Assembly: GCA_902729315.2 (NCBI GenBank)
Contig: LR746274.1
Span: 7,437,037-7,501,036, forward strand
From: Spirodela intermedia
Taxonomy: Eukaryota; Streptophyta; Magnoliopsida; Alismatales; Araceae
Reading direction: 5' to 3'
Length of the DNA stretch: 64,000 nt
The position numbers were made by a program, and so were the translations under genes. Below are positions 10,091 to 21,492 of this stretch, one piece after another (positions within the stretch are counted from its first letter, which is position 1; every line of letters begins with the position of its first letter). Under the pieces are notes generated by a model that saw only the letters and a program-made list of their open reading frames with translations, was not told where the DNA came from and made no database searches.

Positions 10091-11460
10091 AGGTTTCGAG
10101 AATGTTGTTTGCTGACCATCTTTTTAGATTAAGTGATACAAGAATAAATGTAGAACCTTTACAAGACACATTTCTAGATGAACAATTGATGGCAGCTCAA
10201 CATCAACCATCACCATGGTATGCACATATTGTTAATTTTCTGATTTCTAGAAAAATTCTAGAATAGTGAGATAAGAACATAAAACATCATTTCTTCTCTA
10301 AGATTAGAAATTATTTTTGGCATGATCTTGATTTATATTAGTTGGGCAATGATCAAATTTTAAGGAGATGTGTTCTTGAAGAAGAATATCATAAGATTAT
10401 TAACATGTGCCATTCATCTAACTAAGGAGGACATTTCTTTGGACGAAAAAAAGTTGCAAAAAAAATTCGGTGTAGTTTTTATTAGCCTACAATCATTAGA
10501 GATTCTATAGAATTTAGTAGAACACATATTTCATGTCAATATATAGGTAACATGAGTAAGAAAATATGAAATACCCATGAGTAATATGTTAGTAGTCGAA
10601 ATTTTTCATGTTCAGGGAATAGATTTCATGGGTCCCTTCCCATCAGCTGAAAAATATGAATATATTTTGCTTGCTGTTGATTATGTGTCGAAGTGGGTGG
10701 AAGCTATTCCTACTAGAACTAATGATCATAAAATCGTGATGAAATTTGTGTAGGAAAATATTTTTTGAGATTTGGATTTCTTAGAGTGATTATTAGTGAC
10801 AGAGAAACACATTTTACAAATAAACATTTTAGGAAACTATTGAAAGAGAGTGGAGTGCACCATAGAGTAGCCACTCCATATCATCCCCAGACAAATGGGC
10901 AAATTGAAGTAGCAAATAGGGAAATTCAAAGAATTTTGAGAAAAATAGTTAGACTAAATAAGAAAGATTGACCCACGAAATTACAAGATGCATTATGGGC
11001 CTATAGAATAGCTTGTAAAAATCCTATAGGTATGTCCCCATTTCGTCTTATTTTTAGAAAGCCATGTCATCTTCTTGTGGAAATAGAGCATAAAGCATTA
11101 TGGGCTATAAAAACTTTATGTATGGATGAAAAATCAGTTGGAGGGCATAAAATTTTTCAGCTACACGAACTAGAGGAGTTGAGGAATGAAGCTTATGAAA
11201 ATCATAAAATATATAAAGAAAAAACTAAAACTTTTCATTATAAATACATTAGCAGAATTTTTTTTAATGTTGGACAAAAAGTGTGGTTATATGATTCTAG
11301 GCTGAAATTATTTCTAAGAAAATAAAAATAAAAATAGATAGGCCCTTATATGGTGCAAGAGACATATGATCATGGAGTTGTAATGATTAAAGATCCTAAA
11401 AGTGATCATAACTTTAAGGTAAATGGCAGCGGCTTAAACATTATATAGAACACAAATGCC
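10090..11460 (+). pseudogene. Integrase, unit 1
   Basis: Inserts the DNA copy into chromosomes. A decayed zinc-binding N-terminus (MCHSSN.GGHFFGRKK) is followed by the catalytic core with D in LAVDYVSKWVEAIP (from about 10674), D in IISDRETHF (about 10785), and E in [16 protein letters not shown] (about 10896), then [17 protein letters not shown] and the C-terminal [15 protein letters not shown] 1-bp loss near 10765 puts the first D and the second D in different frames. ETHF replaces GTHF of units 2 and 3. No chromodomain follows, as expected for the OTA clade. Confidence 0.92.
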
Positions 11461-12502
11461 TTGCAAATAAAGAAATTTTCTCACATTTCAATCCCCTAGA
11501 CGTATATTACTAAAATTCGAAATTACAATTATAAAGAAGAAAGTTTTGATTTATTTTTGACAAATTTACAGTTCCTAAAAACAGAACTGAAAATAGAAAA
11601 TAGAACTATCATAACTATCAAATTTATAAATTTCTTACATCATATTGTATGCATGAAAAATTAAATCAATTAAATTAATTGATACCAAAAGATGCTAGGA
11701 AGATTATTATTGAGTCATAAGAATGATCTAGTAACATGAAATGTTAGAATACTCCTTGAATACATGATAGATAACATGAATTTGATTTTACAGATTTTCA
11801 CTTTATGATCTTGATGGATAGTATTTACTTGATGTGAAAATTTGATTGATCACTTCAATTTAATGGAGATTTTTGCATCCTAATCTATAGGACTTGTGAG
11901 GAAAAATCACTTAGTTCAAAGAAAAAAAAAAGAGAGACAACAATATGAAAAATCTAGAAATGAAGAGTACACATAGAGGGTGTGAGACATTATTCTCATT
12001 GTCAAAATCATGCATAGAAAAACACTTGCTGCAAAATAAGTGGATAAAGTGAAAGCCATAAAAATGAAAAGTACACATGATGTGAGACATCATTCTTATT
12101 GTTGAAATTTATTTACAAAAAAAGCTACTTATCCACTATATATAAAAAAAAAAGAAAAAAATATAGTGCACACTTCAAAAATCAAGTGATGAAAAAAGGG
12201 AAATGTAGGATCAATATTATTCTTGGATGAGTATTGATAATTTGAACATCTTGTAAATATATCTTTGAGTGAAGAAGTGATAAAGATGAGAATAGAAGAA
12301 GTGAAATCTAGATTGTTATTCTAATGAGTGCTTAAATATTTAATTGCTTGACATCATTCTTAAATACTTGATATAAGAATCCAAAGTGTCTAAAGTTGTA
12401 TCATTTTCAATTGTATTTTCTTTTTATGCATTCAAATATGATGTTTCAGATTCGTAAATTTTTACTTTCGTAATTCCATTGCTAAGGGAATAACAATGAT
12501 TT
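11461..12502 (+). other. 3' untranslated region of pol element, unit 1
   Basis: AT-rich, no coding signal. Starts with a deletion junction at about 11477-11480: about 594 bp present in unit 2 (33689-34282) are missing, with TTTT at both edges. Holds two imperfect copies of a block (gaagagtacacat... tgtgagacat) at about 11960 and 12067. Confidence 0.7.
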
Positions 12503-12513
12503 AAGTTCTGGGG
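12503..12513 (+). promoter_or_regulatory. Polypurine tract, unit 1
   Basis: aagttctgggg just before an LTR starting TGTGATT; primer site for plus-strand DNA synthesis. One pyrimidine pair (tct) interrupts it compared with aagtttgggg at 19656. Confidence 0.65.
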
Positions 12514-13116
12514 TGTGATTTCAATTAACTCATGATAAATAGACTTATATTTGTATTAAAGTGTGAAACGGGGTTTTCAGTTGATTAATGTGAATTTTTG
12601 GGTAATTATGTGATTTTATATGAATTTATATGATTTTTACAGTTTTACTTTTGAGATAAATGAGGAAAAAGAAATAAAAATAAAAATATAGCAAAATGGG
12701 GGGTACCCACTGATAAGTCTTCATTATCATGAGTTAATAATTAGTAAATAATATAGTTTTAGCCTTAACTCATGATAAATAGACTTATATCTGTGTTATA
12801 ATGTGAAAAATAGTTTTTACTTAATTAATGTGAATTTTTGGATAATTATGTAATTTTACAAAAATTTTTATGATTTTCATAGTCTTAATTTTGAGATAAA
12901 TGAAGAAAAAGAAATAAAAAATAAAAAAAAGATAAAATGGGGGGGACCCACCAGCCAGCTAGGCTCGTAAGCGGGTTGGAAGCGTAGTGAAGGAGTAGCC
13001 ACGAGTAGGGGCTCGAGCGGCTTGGACCAATAAAGGCATGTGTGTGTCACTCTCCTTCCACGTCACTGATGGCCAGTGAGCTATGGGGCAAGGAGTGGTC
13101 ATACACGTGAGAGAAG
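12514..13116 (+). mobile_element. 3' LTR of pol element, truncated, unit 1
   Basis: Begins with a partial LTR (12514-12710, starting TGTGATT and ending gggtacccac) followed by a second LTR start TGATAAGTC at 12711. It then runs through the GC-richer core (gacccaccagccagcta) to 13116, where it is abruptly replaced by the palindrome; the TATA-bearing middle of the LTR is missing. Confidence 0.8.
12724..12778 (+). repeat. LTR stem-loop with 14-bp perfect arms
   Basis: TTATCATGAGTTAA at 12724-12737 and its exact reverse complement at 12765-12778 enclose a 27-nt loop. The hairpin is kept in nearly every LTR copy here, including the 7196-7290 fragment and the minus LTR near 19553-19607. Confidence 0.85.
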
Positions 13117-15253
13117 TGACATGACTCAATCGTTGTATATTAAATCACACAAATTTAAAATTTATAAAACTAGAAAATACAATTTTTTAGATATTTAAAA
13201 GTGTTTTGAACAAATATATTAATTATAATTTAATAAAACTTCCAAAAAATAGCAGTAATTTTCCAAGTCAATCACAAAGATGTAATATAATATCTGGTAA
13301 TTATTCAGAATTTTTCTCAAATAATACTATTTTCTTTGAATTTTATACTAGGAAGAAAAAAGAAAATATATTTAAAATTTACGAAAAAAGGAAATAAGGG
13401 TGCAGATGTCAAGATGACCTTAGTGCCTAGCGAACACAAATCAGGTGGAAATAGAATTCCGCCCAACGATTCTTACGTATGCGATTACAGACAATTTAAT
13501 TGATCAAATTAAGATTTATAAAAGTTAGAAGAATCATAATGAAATGAAGTATATGTTGGTAAATTTAAAATTAATAATTTATCACTAAATGTAACGGAAA
13601 TTAAGTTGAAAGTAGGAAAACAGAGTTCCGGCATCACAATAGTGATACGTCAGTGATGCACCGAAATCCTAAGCGTTTGGGAGGATCGTTGTGTCGTGTC
13701 CACGGCCTCAAAGGCTCTCCTTGGACAAAGACAACGTGGGCAATCTCTAGATCTCCTTGCGAAGTCTAGAGATTAATGAAATGGGTCGTCAAATCATCTC
13801 CGGTGGCTGTCACCCTTTGGAGCGGAAAAAACTGTGACTTTGCGGCTCTCCGGCAGTTGTCACCCGACGGAGAGGAGCTGAATGAAGGTGGGGCGTGTAT
13901 CAGGGAGCTTCATCCTCAGGTTTGTGCAGCAAGAGGAGGCTCTTCATTGCATCTGGTACGTTCTTAGGAGGTGGCGACTCATCTCCAAGCAGATTGTCCT
14001 CTTCTTGATGACGGCTTGTTCATCGATCAATCAGAGATGATTTATTCGATGGATTTGCAATCCTTTTATCGTAAATCTTTCAGCAATTTTAGTAACAATG
14101 CTTCACGAATCACGTTGACAAGACTTTTGCCGATGATCTAGTGATTCTTGTTGCTTAATCCTTCATCGGCGATCTGCAAGAAAGTTGCGATAATTAGATC
14201 GCTGGGGAAGGATTAAGCAATGAGAATTGCTGGATCATCAACGAAAATCTCATCAACAAGATTCGTGGAGCATTGCTACTAAAATTACTGAACGATTCGC
14301 AGTAAAAGGATCGCGTATCCATCGAGTAAATCATCTCCAATTGATCGATGAACAAGCCGTCATCAGGAAGAGGACGATTCGTCAGAAGACGAGTCGCCAC
14401 CTCTTGAGAGCGTACTGGATGCGATGAAGAGCCTCCTCTTGCTGTGCGGACCTAAAGATGAAGCTCCCTGACATGCGCCCTACCTCCATCTAGCTCTTCT
14501 CTGTTGGGTGACAGCCGCCGAAGAGCCGCAAAGTCGCCATTTTTTCACTCCACTTGGTGACAGCCGCCAAAGATGACTCAATGACCCATTTCATTAATCT
14601 CTAGACTTCGCGAAAAGATCTAGAGATTGCCCACGTCATCTTTGTCCAAGGAGAGCCTTCGAGGCTTTGGGCACTACATGATGATCCTCCCAAATGCTTA
14701 GGATTCCAGTGCATCATTGACACATCACCGTCATGACGCCGGAACTCTATTTTCCTGCTTTCAACTTACTTTACACTTCATTTAGTGATAATTTTTGTGA
14801 TTTTAATTTACCAAAATATACTTTGTTCTATTACAATTCTTTCAGCTTTAATAGATCTTAATTTAATTAATTAAATCATCTATAATCGCTTACGTAATAA
14901 TCGCCAGGCAGAACTCTATTTTCACCCGATTCATGTTTGCTGGGTGCTGACATCATCCTGATGTCTGCATCCATATTTCCCTTTTTCATGAATTTTAAAT
15001 ATATTTCCTTTTCATTTCTCAGTATAAAATTCAAAGAAACTTGTATTCATTGAGAAAAATTCTGAATAATTACCAAATATTATATTACATCCTTGTGATT
15101 GACTTGGAAAATTATCGCTATTTTTGGAAGTTTAATTAAATTATAATTGGTATATTTATTTAGAAATACTTCTAAATATCCAAAAAATTATATTTTTTAG
15201 TTTTATAAATTTTAGATTTGCGTGATTTAATATACAACGACTAAGTCATGTCA
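13117..15253. repeat. LTR-derived palindrome of 2137 bp, unit 1
   Basis: Starts tgacatgactcaatcgttg and ends with the inverted form ...gactaagtcatgtca. The left arm (13117 to about 14198) is the LTR 3' two-thirds in minus orientation; the right arm (about 14197-15253) is the same part in plus orientation. The arms are imperfect but alignable throughout, with essentially no spacer at the centre (gataattagatcgctgggg); the right arm lacks the first 22 or so bases of the module. The many small frames within it are LTR sequence, not genes. Confidence 0.88.
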
Positions 15254-15704
15254 GGTCACTAGAATTTCAAATTTTGGACTATTTTTGTCTACTATTTTTG
15301 ATAAGTTGTTGTTCCTAATAGAAGACCTGAAAATAGATGTTGTAGTTTTTCTAAGTTTTATTTTATTTTAGTTGTAGTTCTAAGTCGAATAAAATCCAAA
15401 CACATGTTCTTAATCGTCTTACAGTATAAATTAATAATTAATACTTCACCCCCTAACTTAAAAATGATATTGTCCTTAATGACACAGAAAAATCGAAATA
15501 AAATATGCAAAAAATATAATTTTCAAGTAAAGTATGCATATGTGCAAAGTTAAGTATTAAAAGTATTGTAATAAATGATAAAGCTCAGAAATACATAACC
15601 TCAAACTTATTTTTAATTTTCCACTTCATCTTACACTCCTCGTGCACTTTTTCGAAAAAACAAATACAAAAACAAGTACTACAAACTTCTGTGAAAAATA
15701 GAGC
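15254..15704 (-). other. 3' region of minus-strand gag-ORFX element, unit 1
   Basis: Reverse complement of the 3' region that follows pol at 33890-34270 in unit 2 (shared caaatttgaaattctag and gacaatgtcatttttaag type blocks). No coding sequence. It ends abruptly at the palindrome, so this element has no 3' LTR in its own orientation. Confidence 0.75.
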
Positions 15705-16700
15705 TTAAAAGAAATCAAATAGAATGAAATAAAAACCATGGGTTGCCTCCCATGCAATGCTGAATTTAATATCTTCAGGTAGACAGCTCTTAGATCATAT
15801 AAGATGATCTATGGCCATCAAAATATATTTGTATCCCAAAGTAAGTTTCATGATATTCTTTTTTAGATTTTGCATAAATTCATATACTTCATATATATAC
15901 CTTGACATACTTTCAGCCAAAACAAAATGAAAATTAACAAAATTTTCCCAAAAATAATATTTCCATTTTGAAATTAATCTTTCCTCATTTCTATCTTATT
16001 TTGTAAGGCGTTCATTCATTAATAAATACTTTCTATTAATAGACCATAAAATGTGATTAGGCCATATAATTTTTAAATTAGCTCTTACCTAATCTAGAAT
16101 TTTTTCATCTAAATTGATATCTCTAATTCTTTCACTCACCCATTTTTTAATGTGTTCTTTTATCTGCATAATCTTCCTCTACTCCATTTTATCTTCCATA
16201 CATATTTGTTCAATTTGTGAGGAGTGAAATATTTCAAGCTAAGAAATAATTCTAATGGGTTGTGGGTTTTGAAGAATGGAAGGATTGTCTTCTTTAATCT
16301 CAGATGTAATAAATTCAGTAAAATTCAAATTTTCTCCTCTAAAATTATCTCTATATTTATATTGATTATTTTCATCTCTCCTCCAAAATTGTCTTCTTTA
16401 ATCTAGCTTTTCATTTCTCAAGTCATCAAATTCTTCATCTTCTCAAGAGCTATCTTTTAATTTCGGTATATGATATATATCATCATCCTCACTATCAACA
16501 TCCATGGCTGCAAAATTATGATTAGATTTATTAATTTTGTCTCCTACATCTCTCAAATAAACTGATTTTTCCTCACCTAAAATATGTTTTTCTTCATTTT
16601 TGTCCTTAATCCCTTCTACTAAAATTTGGATGATTTTTCCATGATCAGCTGTTGTTTCTTCATCACTATCAACTAATTTGAATATTATTTGGGTTTCTCT
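15705..16700 (-). pseudogene. ORFX of minus-strand element, unit 1
   Basis: The clearest copy of the unknown region after gag. From about 16290 downward the frame reads QNPQPIRII, HSSQIEQICMEDKME, IKEHIKKWVSERIRDINLD, RANLKIIWPNHILWSINRKY, ISKWKYYFWENFVNFHFV, ESMSRYIYEVYEFMQNLKKN and AWEATHGFYFILFDFF, ending in TAA at 15705-15707. In-frame stops are at codons matching Trp, Gln or Lys in other copies. The tail is encoded by the conserved gcatgggaggcaaccc motif. No known domain seen; the many conserved Trp suggest it was once a real protein. Confidence 0.6.
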
Positions 16701-16744
16701 ACGAAAACTTATTCCACCAATTAGGATTATAATAGTTAGAAAAA

Positions 16745-17780
16745 TATTTCCTAGTTTTTACTAAAATCGTGGGGTACTTACACTTGTTCTTGCTTATAAT
16801 GATATTGAAATTCGAAATGATCATTTTCACCATACATAGGACATGTACTATTTGAATTAAATTGAGGGTTAAGAGGCTTTCTAATATTTTTAATAAGTAA
16901 GTAAAGTTTTTCTAATCTTTGATTAATCTGATTAACCTCATTTCTAAATTTAGAATCATTATCATGATGCAATTCATGAATTCCTCTCTTCTTATCCCTA
17001 TCATGTAATTCAAAAGAGGCTTGATCTCTAGAATTTTCACTTAAATTTTCATAAAGACTATAAATCTCATCAGGAGTTTTTTCCATAAAAGCTCCTCCAC
17101 ATATAGAATCAACCATATTTCTATGTTATTCTAATAATCCATCATAAAAGATTCTATTGAGTTGTCACTTGGGTATAGCATGATGATGACACTTTCTAAA
17201 TAAATCTTTGAATGTTTCCCATGTTTCATGTAAAGTTTCTCCTAGTCTTTGAAAAAAACTTCATATATATTTTCTCATATTTTTGAGTTTTACTTAAGGG
17301 ATAAATTTTTTAAAGAAAAGCTTATTCTATGTCTTTCCAGCTAGTTAATTCTTTATCTAATGTGGATAGCCAATAACTAGCTTTGTCTCTTAGTGTATGA
17401 GGAAATAATTTCATCTTAATAATTTTCAATGTGACTTGAGGAAGATTAACTAACTCACAGACCATATGAAATTTTTCTAAGTGCTGATGAGGTTCCTCTA
17501 AAGGCAATCCATGAAAATTAGGGAGCATTTGAAAAATGTTTAGATTTATTTCAAATATAATAGTAGGTACTAATAGGACTCTACTATTAGATGCTCTTTG
17601 AAATGAATTAGGGATATAATAACTTTTCATGGCCATAGGATTGTTCTCAATTTGACTTGTACTTCCTTCAAGATCCATCAAACTTAATTTTTCTTTTAGA
17701 TTTTTAGTTTTGAATGAAATCAAGAAAGGATTTTCTAGCATTGGACGTAAAGATCTTCTACCATGCATACAAAAAATCAA
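16745..17780 (-). pseudogene. gag: gag of minus-strand element, unit 1
   Basis: Better kept than the plus copies: 152 codons are open from MIFCMHGRRSLRP to ELTSWKDIE (17780-17322), with LPNFHGLPLEEPHQHLEKFHMVCELV and LFPHTLRDKASYWLSTLD of the gag capsid. After a broken segment, 17116-16778 reads MVDSICGGAFMEKTPDEIY through CPMYGENDHFEFQYHY, a zinc-knuckle remnant in which the second and last Cys are Tyr. PBS and LTR lie directly upstream at 17961-19622. Confidence 0.88.
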
Positions 17781-17960
17781 TAAATTTGAGGAAAAAGTTT
17801 AGTAATTGTTACCCTCCTTCAATATGATGTAGTCCTTATCTTGTTTCTCTTTGTTCCCTTTTTTTTAAAAAAAATCAGCAAAAAGAAAATAAAATAAGAG
17901 TTAAATTCTTTTGTGTACTCTAAGAGAAAAATAGAAATATAGTAAATATTATACAATACA

Positions 17961-17978
17961 TCCCTAGCAACAGTGCCA
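17961..17978 (-). promoter_or_regulatory. Primer-binding site (tRNA-Asp type), unit 1
   Basis: On the minus strand TGGCACTGTTGCTAGGGA, five bases after the LTR end. It matches the complement of the plant tRNA-Asp 3' end (TGGCGCCGTTGCCGGGGA) with four differences, all C-to-T or G-to-A. This supports an Athila/OTA-type element and deamination decay. Confidence 0.75.
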
Positions 17979-17983
17979 AAATT

Positions 17984-19622
17984 TGACGTGACTTAGTCAT
18001 TGCATATTAAATCACGCGAATCTAAAATTTATAAAACTAGAAAATATGAATTTTCAGATATTTAGAAGTATTTCTGAACAAATATCTCAATTATAATTTA
18101 ATAAAACTTCTAAAAATAGTAGTAACTTTCTAGGTCGATCATAGGGATGTAATATAATAGCCAGTAATTATTTAGAATTTTTCTCAAAGAATATTATTTT
18201 CCATGAATTTTATACTAGAAAACAAAAAGAAAATATATTTAAAATTAATGAAAAAAGGAAATAAGGGTGCAGACATCAGGATGATGTTAGTGCCCAGCGA
18301 ATGCGAATCAGGCAAAAATAGAGTTTCACCTAGTGATTCTTACATAAGTGATTACAAACGATTTAATTGATCAAATTTAGATCTATAAAAGCCAGAAGAA
18401 TCATAAGTGAATGAAATATATTTTGATAAATTAAAATCACACAAATTATCACTAAATGAAGTGTAAAGTAAGTTGAAAGTAAGAAAATAGAGTTCTAGCG
18501 TCGTAGCAGTGATGCGTCGGCGATGCACTAGAATCCTGAGCATTCGGGAGGATCGTCATGTAGTGTCCATAGCCTCAAAGGCTCTCCTTTGACAAAGACA
18601 ACGTGGGCAATCTCTAGATCTTCTTGCGAGGTCTAGAGATCAATGAAATAGGTTGTCAAATCATCTCTGGCAGCTATCACTTGATAGAATGAAAAAATGG
18701 CAACTTTGCGGCTCTTTGGTGACTGTCACTCAACAGAGAGAAGCTAGATGGAGGTGGGGCACGTGTTAGGAAGCTTCATCCTCAAGTTTGTGCAATAAGA
18801 AGAGGCTCTTCGTCGCATTTGGTATGCTCTCAAGAGGTGACGACTTGTCTCTCGACAGATTGTCCTCTTCTTGACGATGGCTTGTTTGTTGATCAATCAG
18901 AGATGCTTTACTTGATGAATTCACGATCCTTTTATCACGAATCGTTCAACAATTTTAGTAACAATGCTCTGCGAATCATGTTGATGAGATTTTCGCCGAT
19001 GATCTAGCAATTCTGGTTGCTTAATCCTTCACTGGCGATCTTTAGGAAAGTCGCGATAATTAGAGAAAAACAATATGAGTTTTGGCTCTAGGATGATTCA
19101 AACCCGCACTAGTTGCCTAACCTTTATAAGGAAGGTGTGACATGGGTTTAGCCCCACATCAATTGTGCACTGATTTTTTGGGGAAATATATAGTAATGTT
19201 ACATTTCTAAGCAAGTCCCTTCTGTCATATGTACGACCACTCCTTGCTTCATAGCTAGTTAGCTACTAGTGACGTGGAAGGGGAATGGCACACACGTGCC
19301 TCTATCGGTCCAAGTCGCTCGAGCCCCTACTTGTGGCTACTCCTCGACTATGCTTCTGACCCGCTTGCAGGCCCGACTAGTTGGCGGGTCCCCCCATTTT
19401 GTAATATTTTTATTTTTATTTCCTTTTCTTTATTTATCTCAAAAGTAAGATTGTAAAAATCATATAAATTTGTATAAAACCATATAATTACCCAAAAATT
19501 CACATTAATCAGTTGAAAACTACTTTTCACGCTTTAACACAAATATAAGTCTATCTATCATGAGTTAAGGCTAAAACTATATTATTTACTAATTATTAAC
19601 TCATGATAATGAAGACTTATCA
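17984..19622 (-). mobile_element. 5' LTR of minus-strand element, unit 1
   Basis: On the minus strand it starts TGATAAGTCTTCATT (19622) and ends ACGTCA (17984), 1639 bp, with TG...CA ends. Contains the 5' hairpin, a GC-richer core near 19270-19390, a TATA-like tatatatt near 19185-19193 read on the minus strand, and the block atgtggggctaaaccc. It faces away from the plus LTR at 19861. Confidence 0.88.
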
Positions 19623-19860
19623 CAAATTTCATTACTAAGGGACTAACAATGATTTAAGTTTGGGGTTGTGATTCAAGTTAATTCATGATAAATAGACTAA
19701 TATTTGTGTTAAAGTATGAAAAGTTATTTTCAGTTGATTAATGTGAATTTTTGGGTAATTATATGATTTTATACAAATTTATATGATTTTTACAATCTTA
19801 CTTTTGAGATAAATGAAGAAAAGGAAATAAAAATAAAAATATTACAAAATGGGGGGTACC
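19623..19860 (+). mobile_element. Polypurine tract and partial LTR, unit 1
   Basis: Tail of a plus-strand 3' region (attactaagggactaacaat), polypurine tract aagtttgggg at 19656-19665, then the first 194 bp of an LTR (TGTGATT at 19667) up to ggggggtacc. A full LTR begins immediately after. The same partial-plus-full arrangement occurs at 12514 and in unit 2. Confidence 0.75.
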
Positions 19861-21492
19861 TGATATGTCTTCATTATCATGAGTTAATAATTAGTAAATA
19901 ATATAGTTTTAGCCTTAACTCATGATAAATAGACTTATATTTGTGTTAAAGAATGAGTTTTTGTTTTCAATTGATTAATGTGAATTTTTGGGTAATTATG
20001 TGATTTTATATGATTTTTACAGTCTTACTTTTGAGATAAATGAAGAAGAAGAAATAAAAATAAAAATATTGCAAAAATGGGGGGACCCGCCGGCCAGCCG
20101 TGCCTGCAAGCGGGTTGGAAGCACAGTCGGGGAGTAAGCTGCGAGCAGGGGCTCGAGCGGCTTGGCTTGGGGACCGACAGGCACGCGTACGCCACTCCCC
20201 TTCCACGTCACCAGTGGCCAGTCGGCTGTGGGGCAAGGAGCAGTCGTACACGCGAGAGAAGGGACTTTACTCAGAAAGCTAACATTACTATATATTCGCC
20301 CGAAAACTCGGCGTACAACTGATGTGGGACTAAACCCTCACCTCAGAAGAGGCGGGGGTGACCGGCGTGGGTTTGAATCCTCCTAGAGTCAAAATTCATA
20401 TATTTTTATCTGATTATCGCGACTTTCCTGCAGATCACCGGTGAAGGATTAAGCAACGAGAATTGCTGGATCATCGGCAAAAATCTCGTCAATGCGATTC
20501 GCGGAGCATTGCTACTAAAATTGCTGAATGATTCGCGATAAAAGGATCGCGAATCCATCGAGTAAATCATCTCCGATTGATCGACGAACAAGCCGTCATC
20601 GGGAAGAGGACGATCCGCCGAGAGACCAATCGCCACCTCCTGAGAGCATACTAGATGCGATGAAGAGCCTCCTCTTGCTGCGTGGACCTGAGGATGAAGC
20701 TCCCTAACACGCGCCCCACCTCCATCCAGCTCCTCTTCGTCGGGTGACAACCATCAGAGAGCCGCAAAGTCGCCGTTTTTCTGCTCCGCCGGGTGACAGC
20801 CGCCGGAGACGATTCGACGACCCACTTCATTGATCTCTAGACTTTGCGAGAAGATCTAGAGATTGCCCATGTTGTCTTTGTCCAAGGAGAGCCTTCGAGG
20901 CCGTGGACACTACACGACGATCCTCCCAACCGCTCAGGATTCCGGTGCATCGCCGACGCATCGCCGTCGCGACACTGGAACTCTGTTTTCCTGCTTTCAA
21001 TTTAATTTACGCTTCATTCAGTGATACTTTGTGTGATTTTAATTTACCAAACTATACTTCGTTAAATTACGATTCTTCCGGCTTTTACAAATTTTAATTT
21101 GATTAATTAAGTCGTCTGTAATCGCTTACGTAAGAATCACCGAGCGGAACACTGTTTCTGCCTGATTCGCATTCGCCGAGTGCTGACATCATCCTGATGC
21201 CTGCACCCTTATTTCCTTTTTTTTCGGGAATTTTAAATATATTTCCTTTTTATTTCCTAGTATAAAATTCGTAAGAAAATTGTATTCATTGAGAAAAATT
21301 CTGAATAATTACCAGATATTATATTACTTCCTTGTGATCGACTTGGAAAATTACTGCTATTTTTGGAATTTTTATTGAATTATAATTGATATATTTATTT
21401 TGAAATACTTCTAAATATCCAAAAATTCGTATTTTCTAGTTTTATAAATTTAATATTTGCGTGATTTAACATACAACGACTGAGTCACGTCA
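19861..21492 (+). mobile_element. Full-length plus LTR, CpG-rich (young), unit 1
   Basis: 1632 bp from TGATATGTCTTC to GTCACGTCA. It keeps many CpG sites that the other LTRs have lost (gacccgccggccagccg; gcatcgccgacgcatcgcc), so it is younger or was recently converted. TATA-like element at 20289. Frames in the 20000-20750 region are LTR sequence on both strands and are not genes. No target-site duplication: flanks are gtacc and actat. Confidence 0.88.
20289..20296 (+). promoter_or_regulatory. TATA-like box of LTR
   Basis: tatatatt followed by cgcccgaaaactcgg and, about 30 bp on, atgtgggactaaacc. Preceded by ACGT-core sites (ccacgtcacc near 20206). A plausible core promoter of the LTR; the copy in unit 2 is at 43082. 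Confidence 0.4.

Noticed and set aside
85-11460. Alternative genetic code (TAG/TAA as Gln) to explain the many stops
   Set aside because: Trp and Arg codons are hit as well, and other copies in the same window carry the sense codons. Ordinary deamination explains it.
13117-15253. Palindrome as a DNA transposon with long terminal inverted repeats
   Set aside because: Both arms are LTR sequence to the LTR end, no transposase, and no target-site duplication (flanks gagagaag and ggtcactag).
20360-20390. tRNA-like T-arm (gtgggtttgaatcc) in the LTR
   Set aside because: No matching acceptor, D or anticodon arms nearby; it is a conserved LTR block.
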